DNA from: Lactobacillaceae bacterium
Lineage (GTDB): Bacteria; Bacillota; Bacilli; Lactobacillales; Lactobacillaceae
Direction of reading: 5' to 3'
Assembly: GCA_031282325.1 (NCBI GenBank)
Contig: JAITDY010000066.1
Span: forward strand, 1-6,918
Length of the DNA stretch: 6,918 bases
A program made the translations under genes and the position numbers. This document shows positions 5,674 to 6,918 of the stretch, in pieces; positions within the stretch are counted from its first letter, which is position 1, and each line of letters starts with the position of its first letter. The notes under the pieces are model-generated. The model searched no databases and was not told the origin of the DNA. It worked only from the letters and a program-made list of their open reading frames with translations.

Positions 5674-6813
5674 ATGAGAAAAGAAATTAAAGAAAATAAA
5701 ACTTGGTTAGAAAAATGGGTTTTTAATAATAGACTTGTTTCAAGTTTGCTTGTAGTTATTTTGTTTTTGTTGCTGATTTTTATGATTAATAAAGTTGATT
5801 TTATTTTTAAACCATTATCGGCTTTATTTGCAGCTGTTGGAGCCCCATTATTAACGGCAGGCGTTTTTTATTTTTTATTAAATCCAATTGTTGAATGGAT
5901 TGAAAAGAAAACTGCTTGGCCGAAAACAGCAGTTGTATCCTTAATTTTTGTTATTTTAGCTTTTATAGTTGTTATTTTAGTTGTTTGGATTACACCGATT
6001 ATTAGAGACTCAATTGCGTCTTTTATTAATAATTGGCCAGATTTTTACCATAGTGTTGCACGTAAAATTAATGAATGGTCCAAATATGAATCAATGAAAC
6101 CAATTAAAAATGTATTGGAAGATACTAATAACGATATAAATTCAACTGTTTTAGAATGGTCTAAAACATATTTATCTACCGGTTTTATTGGTTTGGGTAA
6201 AGTTGTTAAAGTAACTTCGGTAATTTTTATTACATTATTAACTTTTCCAATCATCTTGTTTTATTTATTAAAAGATGCGTCAAGACTTCCTCTTTTTGTG
6301 CAGAGATTGGCTCCGAGAAAAACTCACGCTTCACTTTTGTCAATGATGAATGAAATGAATAAACAGATTTCAGATTATGTACGCGGACAAATATTAACTG
6401 GTGTAGCTGTTTCAATTTTATTTATGATTGGTTTTTCAATCGTAGGTTTGCCATATGGAATATGGATTGGATTATTAGCTGGACCTTTAAATTTAATTCC
6501 ATTTTTAGGGTCATTTCTTGCAATGATTCCTGCAATAATTTTAGCTGTTCTAAATGGAACACATATGATTATTGCAGTTTTAATTGTCTTTGCTATCGAG
6601 CAAACTCTTGAGAGCCGCGTTATTCATCCGTTAATTATGGCTGATTCAATGAATGTACATCCGGTAACAATTTTAGTGATTTTATTAGCAGCCGGCGAAA
6701 TGTTTGGATTATTGGGTGTTGCCTTCGGAATTCCGGCTTATGCAGTTTTGAAAGTAGTAGTATCACATATTTATACTTGGTGGAAGGAGAACTCAAGTTT
6801 ATTTAAATCATGA
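5674..6813 (+). CDS. AI-2E family transporter-like integral membrane protein
   Basis: Polytopic membrane protein of the AI-2E transporter family (YdiK/PerM/YueF-like), with around eight membrane segments. Numbering from the ATG at 5656, hydrophobic helices are seen near 27-44, 54-75, 91-113, 182-204, 245-265, 269-300, 302-318 and 336-370. A soluble loop of about 65 residues after the third helix and the GPLNLIPFLGSF motif (276-287) are typical of the family. Some members export autoinducer-2 and others are ion/proton antiporters, so the substrate here is unknown. I place the start at ATG 5674 because the protein then begins with the basic stretch MRKEIKENK and because the extended -10 at 5657-5665 would lie inside a longer gene. 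The ATG at 5656 (six more residues, MLLFLV) and the GTG at 5671 remain possible. No start has a Shine-Dalgarno sequence. The stop overlaps the trmL start (ATGA). Confidence 0.9.
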   Translation: MRKEIKENKTWLEKWVFNNRLVSSLLVVILFLLLIFMINKVDFIFKPLSALFAAVGAPLLTAGVFYFLLNPIVEWIEKKTAWPKTAVVSLIFVILAFIVVILVVWITPIIRDSIASFINNWPDFYHSVARKINEWSKYESMKPIKNVLEDTNNDINSTVLEWSKTYLSTGFIGLGKVVKVTSVIFITLLTFPIILFYLLKDASRLPLFVQRLAPRKTHASLLSMMNEMNKQISDYVRGQILTGVAVSILFMIGFSIVGLPYGIWIGLLAGPLNLIPFLGSFLAMIPAIILAVLNGTHMIIAVLIVFAIEQTLESRVIHPLIMADSMNVHPVTILVILLAAGEMFGLLGVAFGIPAYAVLKVVVSHIYTWWKENSSLFKS

Positions 6814-6918
6814 CAAATCATATTGTTTTATTTGAACCTGAAATTGCTGCTAATACTGGAAACATAGCAAGAACTGCTGCAGCTACCAATAGTATTTTGC
6901 ATATTATTGAACCAACTG
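6810..6918 (+). CDS. trmL: tRNA (cytidine(34)-2'-O)-methyltransferase TrmL (3' partial)
   Basis: SPOUT-class methyltransferase that adds a 2'-O-methyl group to the wobble nucleotide (position 34) of certain leucine tRNAs, using S-adenosylmethionine. Only the first 36 residues are present, but MTNHIVLFEPEIAANTGNIA and the SPOUT motif N15-x-G-N18-I-x-R21 are characteristic of TrmL/YibK/CspR. The start is fixed by an in-frame TAA at 6804-6806 just upstream. It overlaps the stop of the AI-2E-family gene by 4 bp (ATGA), implying one transcript and translational coupling. A good AGGAG (6785-6789) is present but 20 bases from the ATG, further than usual. The rest of the gene, including the cofactor-binding knot, lies beyond the window. 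Confidence 0.92.
   Translation, partial: MTNHIVLFEPEIAANTGNIARTAAATNSILHIIEPT

Noticed and set aside
6045..6254. Minus-strand 69-codon open frame inside the AI-2E-family gene
   Set aside because: It lies wholly antisense to a well-supported membrane-protein gene, has no recognisable motif, and no ribosome binding site of note; a chance frame.
5674..6813. Quorum-sensing autoinducer-2 exporter function
   Set aside because: The family name is historical; many members have other or unknown transport roles and nothing in the sequence here identifies autoinducer-2 as substrate.
1..6918. A new multi-gene defence or mobile system
   Set aside because: All seven genes belong to known housekeeping or competence families in largely conserved order, with no repeats, integrase, transposase, toxin-antitoxin pair or unexplained gene cluster.

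Overview
The window looks like chromosomal DNA of a very AT-rich (about 30% G+C by eye) Gram-positive bacterium of the Lactobacillales, most likely a lactobacillus-type species. Evidence for this is the conserved coiA-pepF-nadK-RluA-family gene order of Firmicutes, strong AAGGAG-type ribosome binding sites before pepF and the lactonase gene, and extremely A/T-biased third codon positions. I cannot name the genus. The 6-phosphogluconolactonase-like gene would suit a heterofermentative (phosphoketolase pathway) lifestyle, but one gene does not prove that.

Layout: (1) 1-1010, the 5'-truncated competence gene coiA. (2) 1055-2860, oligoendopeptidase F (pepF), closed by a clear intrinsic terminator at 2865-2893. 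(3) 2909-4602, NAD kinase and an RluA-family pseudouridine synthase, coupled through a TAATG stop/start overlap. (4) 4599-5603, minus strand, a seven-bladed beta-propeller lactonase (Pgl type) whose stop codon overlaps the end of the pseudouridine synthase gene tail to tail by 4 bp. (5) 5604-5673, a compact divergent control region with a perfect 19-bp palindrome. (6) 5674-6813, an AI-2E-family membrane protein, joined by an ATGA overlap to (7) 6810-6918, the start of trmL, a tRNA 2'-O-methyltransferase cut by the window end. Coding density is near total, and no gene-free stretch exceeds 75 bp.

The genes are mostly housekeeping: peptide turnover, NADP supply, rRNA and tRNA modification, and sugar-phosphate metabolism. 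I see no CRISPR array, insertion sequence, prophage, tRNA/rRNA gene or defence system, and I do not believe a new multi-gene system is present. The interesting signals are regulatory: two genes (nadK and the AI-2E-family gene) with no Shine-Dalgarno sequence and a -10-like hexamer placed so that the transcript would begin at or next to the start codon; a perfect operator-like palindrome over the pgl promoter; a terminator hairpin for pgl that lies inside the opposing coding sequence and pairs well only in the pgl-sense RNA; and the absence, between pepF and nadK, of the genes (spxH/yjbH to relQ/yjbM) found there in Bacillus subtilis.
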